Notes: a model not told the origin generated them from the letters alone. 64,000 bases of DNA from Rhizobium aethiopicum (GCF_900094625.1 NZ_FMAJ01000015.1:1-64000), one strand, 5' to 3'. Numbered from the stretch's first letter, positions 25,071 through 33,701 are shown. Made by a program: numbers and translations.

Positions 25071-26078
25071 TTACAGCCGCCTTGTCGACTCCCCACGCAC
25101 GAATCTCGGCGTCAGAATGAAATCCTGCGGCGGCTCGGCGGCCGCCGCGGGGCTTGCGATCCTGGCCAGCAGGCGCTGTGCCGCCAATTCGCCGAGCTTC
25201 TGCGCATCCTGCACGACCATGGTGATGCGCGGCGTGATGACGTTGCTCCAGGGCACGTCGTCGACCATTGCCAGCGATACGTCGTCGGGACAGCGGAAGC
25301 CCATCTCCTGCATCACCTGCAGGGTTGCCAGCCCCATCATGTTGTTGGCGCCGATGATGGCGGTCGGCCGGTCGCGGCGGGTGAGCAGGCGCATCGCCTG
25401 TGTATGGCCGCCGCTCCTGGTATAGCCGCCCTCCACCACCAGCGTGGGATCGACGTCGATGCCGGCGCCGGCCATCGTGTCCAGGAAACCCTTCAGGCGC
25501 TCGTCGGCGGTGTGCAGGCCGCTCGGGCCGGAGATGAAAGCGATGCGCCGGTGGCCGAACTGCAGCAGGTGCTCGGTCAGGATGGTCGTCGTCAGCGGAT
25601 TGTCGGAGCCGACGAAATCGCGCTCGGCGCCCTCCACCTTCTGGTCGAACATGACGATCGGCGTCTTGAAGTCACGCAGGAAGCTTGCGTATTCCTCGCC
25701 GCGCCCGTTTGCTGCCAAGGCGATGCCGGCAATCTTCTGCGCCTGCAGCCGTTCCAGCAGCGCCCGTTCGAGATCGGCTCTGCCAGAGGAATCGGCGATC
25801 AGCACGAAATAACCGTGGTCGAGCGCCTGGTGTTCGATCTCTCGGCGGATGTCGCCGAAGAACATGTTGCCGAGATTGGCCGAGACGAAGCCGATGATCG
25901 AACTGCGCCCGCGCGCCAGCGTCTGGGCCACCGGATCGATCCGGTAGCCGGTCGATTGTATCGCCTGCTGGATGCGGTCGAGCGTCTCGGCGCCGACTCG
26001 CTTCGGGCTATTGAGCGCGAGCGAGACGGTCGAGATCGAAACTCCCGCAAGTCGCGCGACATCGCGTATGGTGGTCAT
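25071..26078 (-). CDS. LacI-family regulator of the fucoside locus
   Basis: A 335-residue repressor-type protein. The helix-turn-helix is TTIRDVARLAGVSISTVSLALN at the start, the hinge follows, and the sugar-binding periplasmic-binding-protein-like domain spans ~60-335 (SIIGFVSANLGNMFFGDI). ATG 26078 is chosen because the HTH begins there; the longer form to 26219 adds 47 non-homologous residues. It is divergent from the fucosidase gene. Identical-core palindromes CGAACCGGTTC lie 6 bases before its own start and 40 bases before the fucosidase start. It therefore probably controls both, induced by a fucose-containing sugar (inference). Confidence 0.92.
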   Translation of the reverse strand: MTTIRDVARLAGVSISTVSLALNSPKRVGAETLDRIQQAIQSTGYRIDPVAQTLARGRSSIIGFVSANLGNMFFGDIRREIEHQALDHGYFVLIADSSGRADLERALLERLQAQKIAGIALAANGRGEEYASFLRDFKTPIVMFDQKVEGAERDFVGSDNPLTTTILTEHLLQFGHRRIAFISGPSGLHTADERLKGFLDTMAGAGIDVDPTLVVEGGYTRSGGHTQAMRLLTRRDRPTAIIGANNMMGLATLQVMQEMGFRCPDDVSLAMVDDVPWSNVITPRITMVVQDAQKLGELAAQRLLARIASPAAAAEPPQDFILTPRFVRGESTRRL

Positions 26079-26084
26079 TTCTGT

Positions 26085-26096
26085 CGAACCGGTTCT
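26085..26096. promoter_or_regulatory. LacI-type operator 1 (next to lacI-type gene)
   Basis: CGAACCGGTTCT contains the perfect 10-bp palindrome GAACCGGTTC with a central CG, the classical LacI-family operator form. It lies six bases upstream of the regulator's start codon. A matching site is at 26237-26248. Confidence 0.8.
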
Positions 26097-26236
26097 AATG
26101 CCTCCTTCTGTCACTTTTTCATGGTATGCGCAACATATCCCGCTCGATCGCCCAGTTATGGTGCATTTATCCCGCAGTTCTGCAATCCGCGAATTTCGGC
26201 TTGACAGATATGGGATCAAGGAAGATGTTCAGTCAC

Positions 26237-26248
26237 CGAACCGGTTCG
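26237..26248. promoter_or_regulatory. LacI-type operator 2 (next to fucosidase gene)
   Basis: CGAACCGGTTCG is a perfect 12-bp palindrome with the same core as the site at 26085. It lies 40 bases upstream of the fucosidase start codon. The 152-base spacing between the two sites would allow DNA looping by a tetrameric or paired regulator. Confidence 0.8.
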
Positions 26249-26288
26249 ATATGAGGTGGAACCGGAAAACAGGGAGGAGAAACCTGTG

Positions 26289-27605
26289 ATGAGTTCGGAG
26301 CGCCTGCCGGAAAATCCGGTATCGGGAGCGGGCAAGCACGCCTGGTTCAGCCATGATCGTCTCGGCATGTTCATTCATTGGGGTCTCTATGCCCTTGGAG
26401 CCCGGCATGAGTGGTTGAAGAACCGCGAAGAGCTGACCGACGACCATTACCAGCGCTATTTCGACAATTTCGATCCCGATCTCTACGATCCCAAGGAGTG
26501 GGCGCGCCGGGCCCGTCTCGCCGGCATGAAGTATGTCGTGGTGACGACCAAGCATCACGAAGGCTTCTGCCTTTGGGACAGCAAGGTCACCGATTACAAG
26601 GCGCCGAACACGCCCTGCGGCAGGGACCTGCTGACGCCGCTGGTCGAGGCCTTCCGCGCGGAGGGGCTGAAGATCGGCTTCTATTATTCGCTGCTCGACT
26701 GGCACCACCCCGATTTCCCGATCGATGTCCACCATCCCCTGCGCAATCATCCGCAAGCCGAGGCGCTGAATGCCGGCCGCAACATCGCCAATTACGCCGC
26801 CTATATGCGCGAACAGGTGCGCGAGCTTCTGACCGGCTTCGGCCGCATCGACATCATCTGGTTCGATTTCAGCTATCCCCAGCGCGAATATCACGGCCTG
26901 CCCGGCAAAGGGCGCGCCGATTGGGAGAGCGAACGGCTGCTTGAACTGGTGCGTGAGTTGCAGCCCGAAATCATCGTCAACAACCGTCTCGATCTGCCGC
27001 CGGGCAAGCTGCCCGACATAACGACGCCGGAGCAATATACGCCGCGCGTGGCGCCTGCTATCGCCAGCCAGGGCGTGCTCTGGGAAGCCTGCCATACCTT
27101 CAGCGGCTCCTGGGGCTATCACCGCGACGAGGATAGCTGGAAAAGCCCGGAACAGATCATTCAGTTGCTCATCGATTCCGTCGCGCTCGGCGGCAACCTC
27201 TTGATGAATGTCGGCCCGACCGGCCGCGGTACCTTCGATGCGCGCGCCATCGCCGCGCTGGAGATCTACCAGAACTGGATGGACGTCAATGCCCGGTCGA
27301 TCTACGGCGCCGGCCCGTCCCAATTTTCGGCGCCGGTCGGCTGCCGCTACACCCAGCGCGGCAATCGCCTCTATCTGCATGTCTATAACTGGCCTTACCG
27401 CCACATCCACATCGAGGGCCTCGCCGACAGGATCGCCTATGCGCAGTTCCTGCACGACGCCAGCGAGGTGCGCTGGCTCAGCCACACGAGGGATGTGGAT
27501 TCCAATATCGGCGTGATGGTGCCGGAAGGCATGATCATGCTCGAACTGCCGGTCCGGCGACCTGACGTTACCGTCCCGGTGATCGAGATCGTCCTCAAGG
27601 CGTGA
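26289..27605 (+). CDS. GH29 alpha-L-fucosidase
   Basis: A 438-residue glycoside hydrolase family 29 enzyme that releases alpha-linked L-fucose. Motifs are WFSHDRLGMFIHWGLYALG near the start, YVVVTTKHHEGFCLWDS around residue 80, GFYYSLLDWH around 132 and the nucleophile region GRIDIIWFDFSYP around 190. No signal peptide, so it acts in the cytoplasm on imported fucosides. GGAGGAG precedes the start; ATG 26289 is chosen, but GTG 26286 or ATG 26256 are possible. It is followed by genes for a binding protein and two permeases, all on one strand behind a LacI operator. Confidence 0.9.
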   Translation: MSSERLPENPVSGAGKHAWFSHDRLGMFIHWGLYALGARHEWLKNREELTDDHYQRYFDNFDPDLYDPKEWARRARLAGMKYVVVTTKHHEGFCLWDSKVTDYKAPNTPCGRDLLTPLVEAFRAEGLKIGFYYSLLDWHHPDFPIDVHHPLRNHPQAEALNAGRNIANYAAYMREQVRELLTGFGRIDIIWFDFSYPQREYHGLPGKGRADWESERLLELVRELQPEIIVNNRLDLPPGKLPDITTPEQYTPRVAPAIASQGVLWEACHTFSGSWGYHRDEDSWKSPEQIIQLLIDSVALGGNLLMNVGPTGRGTFDARAIAALEIYQNWMDVNARSIYGAGPSQFSAPVGCRYTQRGNRLYLHVYNWPYRHIHIEGLADRIAYAQFLHDASEVRWLSHTRDVDSNIGVMVPEGMIMLELPVRRPDVTVPVIEIVLKA

Positions 27606-27653
27606 ACTCGGTCGCATTCGCGTGTTCTTGCGTCACGGAGGGAGGAGAAACCC

Positions 27654-28877
27654 ATGAAGGTTCTGAAGAAAACGCTTTTGCTTGCCGCAATCGGCGGCAG
27701 CCTCTTTGCCACATCCGCTTCGGCCGAGCAGGTCAACCTGACCTGGCAGATGTGGACCGGTTCCGATGCCGACACCAAGGGCTGGCAGCACCTTGCCGAC
27801 ATGGTGACGGCCAAATATCCCGATATCAAGGTGACGTTGACGACGACCGGCTGGGTCGATTACTGGACGCGACTGCCGGTGTTGGCGGCGTCGGGCCAGC
27901 TTGCCGACATCGTTTCCATGCAGTCGCTGCGCATGCCGAATTTCTATTCGCTGCTCGAACCGCTGAACGACCGGATCGCGGCCGACAAGTTCGACGTCGG
28001 CGCTTTTACGCCATCAATCATCGGCGGCATGTCGGTCGACAAGCAGCTATACGGTCTGCCCTATGACGTTGGTCCCTGGGTCGTCTATTATAACCAGGAT
28101 GCGCTCAAGGCTGCAGGCATTCCGCTGCCGAAGCCGGGCTGGACGCTCGCAGAATTCACCGACGCCGCCAAGAAGCTGACGAAAGACGGCAAGTACGGCT
28201 TCGGCATTACCCCGCAGAACTATTCGGTGCTGGCGTCGGCCTGGGGCGACAAATATGTCAACGATGCCGGCGAGCTCGATCTTACCAATCCCGGCGCTAT
28301 TGCGGCTGCCGACAGGGTGATCGGCTTTGCCGCCAAGGATAAGATCGCGCCGCTGGTGCCGTCGAGCGCTGATGTCGGCACATTCATCCAGGGCCGGTTC
28401 AATTCGGGCAACGTCGCCATGTATGTCGACGGACCCTGGTCGATCATCGGCATGAAGGACAAGGCCAAGTTCAAGATCGGTCTCACAACGCTGCCGCGCG
28501 CCGATGCCAAGGAGCTCGCTGCGGTCACGGCGGGCTCCGGTTTCGGCATCTCCACGACGAGCAAGAACAAGGATGCGGCCTGGAAGGCGATCCAGGTGCT
28601 GACCAGCCCTGAGGCACTGCAATATCTCGCCGAACAGGGCCGTGCGCTCCCGGCGCGCACGGCTTCGCAATCGTCCTGGTACAAGGTGGCGGCCAAGGAC
28701 ATTACCAATGGCGGCGAGGCGCTCGATTATTCGCTGGCGCATTCGGTGCCCTATGTGATCACCAACAACTGGGCGGCAGTGGAAAACCTGTTCAACCAGT
28801 ATTTCCCGCCGGCCTTCGGCGGCAGCGCCGACGCCAAGCAGACGATGGAATCCATCCAGAGCCTCGCGCAGCAATAG
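27654..28877 (+). CDS. Sugar ABC transporter solute-binding protein (probable fucoside)
   Basis: A 407-residue periplasmic binding protein with signal peptide MKVLKKTLLLAAIGGSLFAT cleaved near SASAE. The mature start VNLTWQMWTGSDADTKGWQHLADMV and the GLPYDVGPWVVYYNQDALKAAG stretch (~residue 135) are typical of family-1 sugar-binding proteins. AGGGAGGAG lies just before the start. It follows the fucosidase gene by 48 bases, so its ligand is probably a fucose-containing oligosaccharide. That assignment is by context. Confidence 0.9.
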   Translation: MKVLKKTLLLAAIGGSLFATSASAEQVNLTWQMWTGSDADTKGWQHLADMVTAKYPDIKVTLTTTGWVDYWTRLPVLAASGQLADIVSMQSLRMPNFYSLLEPLNDRIAADKFDVGAFTPSIIGGMSVDKQLYGLPYDVGPWVVYYNQDALKAAGIPLPKPGWTLAEFTDAAKKLTKDGKYGFGITPQNYSVLASAWGDKYVNDAGELDLTNPGAIAAADRVIGFAAKDKIAPLVPSSADVGTFIQGRFNSGNVAMYVDGPWSIIGMKDKAKFKIGLTTLPRADAKELAAVTAGSGFGISTTSKNKDAAWKAIQVLTSPEALQYLAEQGRALPARTASQSSWYKVAAKDITNGGEALDYSLAHSVPYVITNNWAAVENLFNQYFPPAFGGSADAKQTMESIQSLAQQ

Positions 28878-28933
28878 AGTGCCTGCGCGTCCGCAGGGCG
28901 CGCTCGCTCTCGACGCGGCAGGAGGTGCCGCGC

Positions 28934-29872
28934 ATGGAGGAAGACATGTCGGAGAGCGCCGTTGCCGAAATCGCTATTCAGCCTGATCAGCCGCGGCGCT
29001 TCCTGATGCCGGAGACGCAAACGGCGATGCTGTTCCTGCTGCCGAGCTTCCTCGGCTTCATGGTCTTCATGGCTCTGCCGATCCTGGCCTCGCTGGCGCT
29101 CTCCTTCACCAACTGGCAGCTGCTCTCGACGCCGTCCTTCGTCGGTTTGCAGAATTATATCAAACTGTTCACCGTCGACCCTGCCTTCTACACCATCCTG
29201 GGCAACACGCTGTTCTTCGCCGTCGAGTATCTTGTGCTCAACATCGTCGTCTCGCTGACGCTCGCGGTCTGGATTTCGAGCCTCAAGCGCGGCAAGGCGA
29301 TTTTCCGGGTGATCTTCTTCCTGCCGACCTTTACCCCGACGATCGCAGCCTCGGTGGTGTGGCTGCTGATCTTCACGCCGGACGGGCTCGCCGACAGCGT
29401 CATCGGCTGGCTCGGCCTCGGCCTGCCGAATTTCCTGCTGAGTTCGAGCTGGGCCATGCAGGCGGTCGTGCTCGTCACGCTCTGGGCCAATGTCGGCTAC
29501 AACGTGGTGATGTTCAACGCCGCGCTCGATCTGGTGCCGAAGCATTATCTCGAAGCGGCGATGATCGACGGCGCCGGTCCGTGGCGGCGCTTCTGGCGCA
29601 TCCGCCTGCCGCTCATCTCGCCGACGGTCTTCTTCGCCACCGTCATGACGGCCATCACCTCGCTGCAGGTCTTCGACGAAATCTTCGCAATGACGCGCGG
29701 CGGCCCCGGCTCGGCGACGGCCACCCTCGGCTTCGCCATCTATCAGAAGGGCTTCACCAATTTCCAGATGGGCTATGCCTCGGCGCTCGCCTGGGTGATG
29801 TTCGTCATGATCATGGGCCTGACTATCCTGCAGTTCCACATGCAGCGCAAATGGGTGCATTATGACGAATAA
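28934..29872 (+). CDS. Sugar ABC transporter permease (MalF type)
   Basis: A 312-residue inner-membrane protein. The first helix is in AMLFLLPSFLGFMVFMALPIL and the EAA loop is YLEAAMIDGAGPWRRFWRIRLPLISP. ATG 28934 has AGGAGG eight bases upstream; ATG 28946 with GGAGGA is an alternative start. It overlaps the next permease gene by eleven bases. No ATP-binding protein gene follows, so this transporter must use an ATPase encoded elsewhere. Confidence 0.93.
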   Translation: MEEDMSESAVAEIAIQPDQPRRFLMPETQTAMLFLLPSFLGFMVFMALPILASLALSFTNWQLLSTPSFVGLQNYIKLFTVDPAFYTILGNTLFFAVEYLVLNIVVSLTLAVWISSLKRGKAIFRVIFFLPTFTPTIAASVVWLLIFTPDGLADSVIGWLGLGLPNFLLSSSWAMQAVVLVTLWANVGYNVVMFNAALDLVPKHYLEAAMIDGAGPWRRFWRIRLPLISPTVFFATVMTAITSLQVFDEIFAMTRGGPGSATATLGFAIYQKGFTNFQMGYASALAWVMFVMIMGLTILQFHMQRKWVHYDE

Positions 29873-30746
29873 CCCGGCCTCACGGCATCCGCACTCCCTG
29901 TCCCTGAACCGGCATCGCATCCTGCGGCACATCGGCACTTTCTTCAGCTACACCGCATTGTCGCTGATCGCGCTGCTCTTCCTTTTTCCCTTCTTCTGGA
30001 TGGTGTCGAACGCGGTGCGCTCCAATACCGAAGTGCTCGCCGTGCCGGTCCGCATCCTGCCGGAGGAATATCAATGGGGCAATTTCGTCGAGGCGCTGGT
30101 GTCGCTGCCCTTCGGCACCTTCCTCATGAATTCCATCGTTGTCGCCTGCGGCGTTACCGCAATCGTTATCGTGGTGTCCTGCCTTTCGGCCTACGCTTTC
30201 GCCCGTCTGAGGTTCCCCGGCCGTGAGGGGCTGCTGCTCACCTATCTCAGCACGCTGATGATCCCGCAGGTGATGCTGGTCATCCCGCTCTTCCTCATCG
30301 TCAGCAAGCTTGGCTGGATCAATACCTATCACGGAATGATCCTGCCGGTCGCCTTCTCTTCCTTCGGCACCTTCCTGCTGCGGCAGTTCATCCTCGGCAT
30401 TCCCAAGGATCTCGACGAGGCGGCGATGATGGACGGGGCATCGCGCCTGCGCATCCTGGTGAGGATCATCGTTCCGCTTGCCATGCCGGCGATCGGCCTT
30501 CTCGCGCTCTTTACCTTCATAGCGCAGTGGAAGAGCTTCCTCTGGCCGCTGATCGCCACTAGCGGGCTCGATAAGGCGACGCTGCCGCTCGGTCTCACCC
30601 TGTTCCAGACGCAGCAGGGCACTTCCTGGAACTACATCATGGCGGGCGCGACGATCTCCATGGTGCCGGGCGTCATACTCGCCATCGTGCTGCAGAGGGT
30701 GATCTACAAGGGCATCAGCGTCGGCTCCGGCTTTGGCGGGCGTTAG
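29862..30746 (+). CDS. Sugar ABC transporter permease (MalG type)
   Basis: A 294-residue inner-membrane permease. The first helix is in LSLIALLFLFPFFWMVSNAV and the EAA loop is LDEAAMMDGASRLRILVRIIVPLAMPA, with the usual GISVGSGFGG ending. It is coupled to the MalF-type gene by overlap and is the last gene of the fucoside operon. The operon lacks an ATPase; the MsmK-type proteins at 10922 or 38862 are candidate partners. Confidence 0.93.
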   Translation: MTNNPASRHPHSLSLNRHRILRHIGTFFSYTALSLIALLFLFPFFWMVSNAVRSNTEVLAVPVRILPEEYQWGNFVEALVSLPFGTFLMNSIVVACGVTAIVIVVSCLSAYAFARLRFPGREGLLLTYLSTLMIPQVMLVIPLFLIVSKLGWINTYHGMILPVAFSSFGTFLLRQFILGIPKDLDEAAMMDGASRLRILVRIIVPLAMPAIGLLALFTFIAQWKSFLWPLIATSGLDKATLPLGLTLFQTQQGTSWNYIMAGATISMVPGVILAIVLQRVIYKGISVGSGFGGR

Positions 30747-30782
30747 TCTCAGAATACAAGACTTGTTTCATCTCGCGTGCCG

Positions 30783-30977
30783 ATGAAGGACACGGTCGCC
30801 GCCGGCGTCGACGCACTCGCCGCGATGGAGGCCGGCGATCTCGACGTCACCATCCTCCAGAGCGCCGCCGGATAGGGCGCCGCCACGGTCGAGGCTGCCG
30901 TGAAGCGCGTTAGGAAGGAGAAGGTGCCGCGCGAAAACAACGTTCCTTTCCAGCTCGTGAAGCCTGGGAACATCCAT
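30783..30977 (+). pseudogene. Carboxy-terminal remnant of a ribose-type sugar-binding protein
   Basis: The frame reads MKDTVAAGVDALAAMEAG, then TILQSAAG, an in-frame TAG at 30873-30875, and continues GAATVEAAVKRV and VPFQLVKPGNI. This is the carboxy-terminal pattern of periplasmic sugar-binding proteins of the ribose/xylose class, where Gln (CAG) is expected at the TAG. Only the last ~65 residues remain, without a start or signal peptide. It is a decayed fragment, probably left by deletion of a sugar transporter. Confidence 0.65.
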
Positions 30978-30989
30978 GGCCGTCGCACC

Positions 30990-31262
30990 GGTCAGAAACA
31001 GGACCGATGGGCTCGCATGGAAGAGAATGGCCGGCGGCGCGGCGATGAAATGGCCGATGACGAGCAGGTAGACGAGGCCCATCGCCTTATGCGCCGGACG
31101 CCAGCGGCAGTAGCCGATCTAATTTGTTCAGAACGAGGAGCAGCCCGACCGCCAGTAGGTAAGGCCGAAGATGCCCAGGGGCGACGACAAGCCGAGATGG
31201 AGGATCGCGAACATGGCGATGAGGCCGGCGATGGCAAGGATGCCCTGTCTTTTCAGCACGGT
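30990..31262 (-). pseudogene. Decayed membrane-protein fragment, possibly ferric-reductase-like
   Basis: Minus-strand translation gives hydrophobic pieces spread over frames: GILAIAGLIAMFAILHLGLS, then YLLAVGLLLVLNKLDRLLP in another frame, then RWRPAHKAMGLVYLLVIGHF in a third. The order (helix, helix, basic RWRPAHK turn, helix) resembles the ferric-reductase-like transmembrane domain of ferredoxin-type reductases. No complete frame exists. Assignment of family is tentative. Confidence 0.4.
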
Positions 31263-31273
31263 TCGATATCCAG

Positions 31274-31642
31274 CTAGGCGACGCAGATGCCTGCGACTGC
31301 GACCTTCTGGAAGAGATGCGGCGAGGCAATCGCCGAAGACGGATAGACCGATGTTTTTGCCCTGAATTCCGGATGGACAAAGGCGGCCCGGAAATGCGCG
31401 TTGGATTCCCAGACGGCACAATTGAAGTAGGTCGGGTTTTCGCCCAAAGCGCGATGCAGCTGGGTGGAGATGAAGCCGGGCTGGCGTTTCATGAAAGCCG
31501 CGTCGTCCTGCCAGACCTCGAGGAATTTCGGCTCGTCTGCCACATCGAGTGTGAAAAGATTGATGAGCACGACCGGCGAGGCTTCGAGCCCGATTTGCCG
31601 GTCGATGGGGAAGGCGGGGTCCAGCGGACGAATGCGTGACAT
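31274..31642 (-). CDS. Antibiotic-biosynthesis-monooxygenase (ABM)-like protein
   Basis: A 122-residue small protein with the ferredoxin-like ABM fold pattern: VVLINLFTLDVADEPKFLEVWQ, FMKRQPGFISTQLHRAL and YFNCAVWESNAHFRAAF. Such proteins act as monooxygenases on quinones or aromatic compounds, or bind haem. Most have about 100 residues; here an amino-terminal ~25-residue arm precedes the domain. ATG 31642 is chosen over 31696. It is divergent from a MarR-family gene, with inverted operator-like motifs between them. Confidence 0.82.
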   Translation of the reverse strand: MSRIRPLDPAFPIDRQIGLEASPVVLINLFTLDVADEPKFLEVWQDDAAFMKRQPGFISTQLHRALGENPTYFNCAVWESNAHFRAAFVHPEFRAKTSVYPSSAIASPHLFQKVAVAGICVA

Positions 31643-31670
31643 GACTTGCTCCGGTCCATATGGTTCTATG

Positions 31671-31709
31671 GTGTCAACTCGACATGAAGAGAACATATTG
31701 TGTTGACAC
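31671..31709. promoter_or_regulatory. Candidate MarR operators in the divergent promoter
   Basis: GTGTCAAC (31671-31678) and its exact reverse complement GTTGACAC (31702-31709) lie between the divergent ABM and MarR genes. A related ATGTCAAT follows at ~31713. The symmetrical placement suggests binding sites for the adjacent MarR-type regulator. The GTTGACA copy also resembles a -35 box. Confidence 0.5.
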
Positions 31710-31739
31710 TATAATGTCAATTTAGTTTGATGGTGACAA

Positions 31740-32216
31740 ATGGACCACGCCGAGCGAAGTGCAGCAGGATCCGCATTGACCGACCTCGTCCTCGACCTGT
31801 TCAGGCTGAACAACCGCATGCTGACATCCGGCGACAGGCTGGTCGCCGGCCTCGGGCTGACGAGCGCGCGCTGGCATGTTCTCGGCACCGTCGGCGCGTC
31901 GGAGCGCCCGCAGCCGGTAGCCTGGTTGGCGCGCGACATGGGTGCCAATCGCCAGAACGTGCAGCGCATCGTCAATGATCTGGAGAAGGAAGGGCTTGTT
32001 GCCTTCGCGGTCAACCCGCATCACCGCCGCGCTCAGTTGGTCGTGCTGACGGAGAAGGGGCGGGAGACATTCAACGAGGCCATGCGCCTCCAGGCCCCCT
32101 GGGCCAGCGGCCTAGCCGAAGGCCTCGAAATCTCGGACATTCAAGGCACTCACCGTGTCATGAAGGCGCTTCTGCGCAAGCTGGAAAGAAGCGAGGATGC
32201 TGGGGAAGAGGGCTGA
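31740..32216 (+). CDS. MarR-family transcription regulator
   Basis: A 158-residue regulator. The winged-helix domain spans ~30-110: LGLTSARWHVLGTVGA, PQPVAWLARDMGANRQNVQRIVNDLEKEG and the wing VNPHHRRAQLVVLTEKG. The dimerisation helices are at both ends. MarR proteins respond to phenolic or oxidative compounds and usually repress a divergent gene, here the ABM-like monooxygenase. The ATG overlaps no strong ribosome site; GGTGAC is just upstream. Confidence 0.9.
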   Translation: MDHAERSAAGSALTDLVLDLFRLNNRMLTSGDRLVAGLGLTSARWHVLGTVGASERPQPVAWLARDMGANRQNVQRIVNDLEKEGLVAFAVNPHHRRAQLVVLTEKGRETFNEAMRLQAPWASGLAEGLEISDIQGTHRVMKALLRKLERSEDAGEEG

Positions 32217-32325
32217 GGTCGCCCGGCGTCGATGTACGATCTTTGGAGAGCGCCTCAGTCTCGCCAACCCCGGCGGCGATAGCGCGCCGCCTCGATCTTC
32301 GGAAATGGTGGGATGCGGGTCGCCC

Positions 32326-32367
32326 AAAAAACGATCAGCCACGGCCCGTTGCGAGGTCGTGGCTGAT
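32326..32367 (-). terminator. Rho-independent terminator of the binding-protein gene
   Basis: On the minus strand ATCAGCCACG and CGTGGCTGAT (32367-32358 and 32343-32334) form a 10-bp stem with a 14-base loop, followed by a run of six T (32331-32326). It lies about 36 bases downstream of the stop codon at 32403. A classical terminator form. Confidence 0.85.
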
Positions 32368-32402
32368 GCAGCGCGCAATCTGTGGGAGACAGGCGCGGCC
32401 GG

Positions 32403-33695
32403 TTACTTGTTGGCGGCGAGCGCCACGTTGACCTTTTCGACGTCGGCGCTCATGGCCTTGAAGGTGTCTTCGAGGGACAGCTCGCCGACGATCAGCTGGC
32501 TCATCCGCTGGACGATGAGCTGATAAATGGCGGACGAGCCCTTGAGGCGTTCCAGGTCACGGGCTGCCTTCGGGGCGCTGTTGCGGGCAGCGAGGAAGAC
32601 GGCCATGGCATCCTGGGCGTTCTTGCTCTCGAGCTTGTACTGCGGATCCTTGATGTCGGCGCCGGTCAGGATCACGTAGTTTTCGGCGATTTCACGCTGG
32701 ATCTTTTCGGAGCCGAGGAACTCGATGAAAGCGGCGACGGCCTCCGGATGCTTGGTGCGCTTGAAGCCGACGATCGCCGTGCCACCCGGCATCGCATAGC
32801 AGCCGGCGTCGCCGCATGGCGCGCTGATCGCCGTCCAGTCGAAGGCGTCGGCGATCTTCTTCTGGAACGGATTGACCATCCAGTTGCCGGCGAGATAGGT
32901 CACGACATTGCCGTTGACGAACTCGTCACCCATGTTCTTGTACTGGGTTCCGCCGGCAGCACCCCACATTTCCTTGGGGAAAGAGCCGTCCTTGGTCCAG
33001 TTGTAGAGATCGGTGATGTAGCGCTTGGCGGCGTCGTCGGGGAACGAGAACTTGCCGTCCTTGACGTAGTTCGAGCCGTAGGAGAAGGCAGCACCCGAGA
33101 AGCGATGGCCCGAGCGGTCCATGGTGAAGGGGATCTGGGCGCCGGTCGCCTTGGCGACTCGGGCGGAGGCTTCGACGATGTCCTTCAGCGTGGCTGTGGG
33201 CTGGGGAAGCGGTTCTTTGGCCTGCTCGAAGAGCGTCTTGTTGACGAAGGGCAGGTTGAAGGTCTGCGACGCGACATAGCCGTTGATCGAGTTCGGATCG
33301 TTGACGCCGGGGAAGCGAAGCGTGTTCAGGCTGTCGCCGTGCAGCTTGGCGAAGCCATCCGGATCCTTCATCAGCGGGCGCATGTCGAGGTAATAGGGCG
33401 CCAGCTGCCAGTCGGTGATCTTGGCAACGTCAGGGCCTTCGCCAATGGCGAGCTGCACCGGCAGCTGCTTGGCGACCGCATCATAGCCCGATGAAACGAA
33501 ATTCACCTTGATATCGGGATGCGCTGTCTCGAATTCCTTGCTCAGCGCTTCCATCCGCTCGACGTAAGCCTGGTCGTCGTCGGTGAAGAGAAAGGTGATC
33601 GTCTGGGTTTCCGCCATAGCCGCGCTGGACCATGCGAAAGAAACGGTGGCAAGCGCCAGTGCGAAAGCCCCTGATAGATACGTTTTCATTTTCAT
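32403..33695 (-). CDS. Sugar ABC transporter solute-binding protein of the pectin-type locus
   Basis: A 430-residue periplasmic protein with signal peptide MKMKTYLSGAFALALATVSF, cleaved near AMAE. The mature part starts TQTITFLFTDDDQAYVERMEALSK and has the family-1 pattern, including MPGGTAIVGFKRTKHPEAVAAFIEFL. Two Cys in APCGDAGCYAMPG could form a disulfide. It is transcribed alone and ends at a terminator. It is divergent from the enzyme-transporter operon at 33880-42005, which has an ATPase and two permeases but no binding protein, so they are very likely partners. An alternative start at 33689 is possible. Confidence 0.92.
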   Translation of the reverse strand: MKMKTYLSGAFALALATVSFAWSSAAMAETQTITFLFTDDDQAYVERMEALSKEFETAHPDIKVNFVSSGYDAVAKQLPVQLAIGEGPDVAKITDWQLAPYYLDMRPLMKDPDGFAKLHGDSLNTLRFPGVNDPNSINGYVASQTFNLPFVNKTLFEQAKEPLPQPTATLKDIVEASARVAKATGAQIPFTMDRSGHRFSGAAFSYGSNYVKDGKFSFPDDAAKRYITDLYNWTKDGSFPKEMWGAAGGTQYKNMGDEFVNGNVVTYLAGNWMVNPFQKKIADAFDWTAISAPCGDAGCYAMPGGTAIVGFKRTKHPEAVAAFIEFLGSEKIQREIAENYVILTGADIKDPQYKLESKNAQDAMAVFLAARNSAPKAARDLERLKGSSAIYQLIVQRMSQLIVGELSLEDTFKAMSADVEKVNVALAANK

Positions 33696-33701
33696 CCTCC
33701 C

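Noticed and set aside
32382..33494. 370-residue plus-strand open frame
   Set aside because: Antisense shadow of the solute-binding protein gene, which has a signal peptide and terminator of its own.
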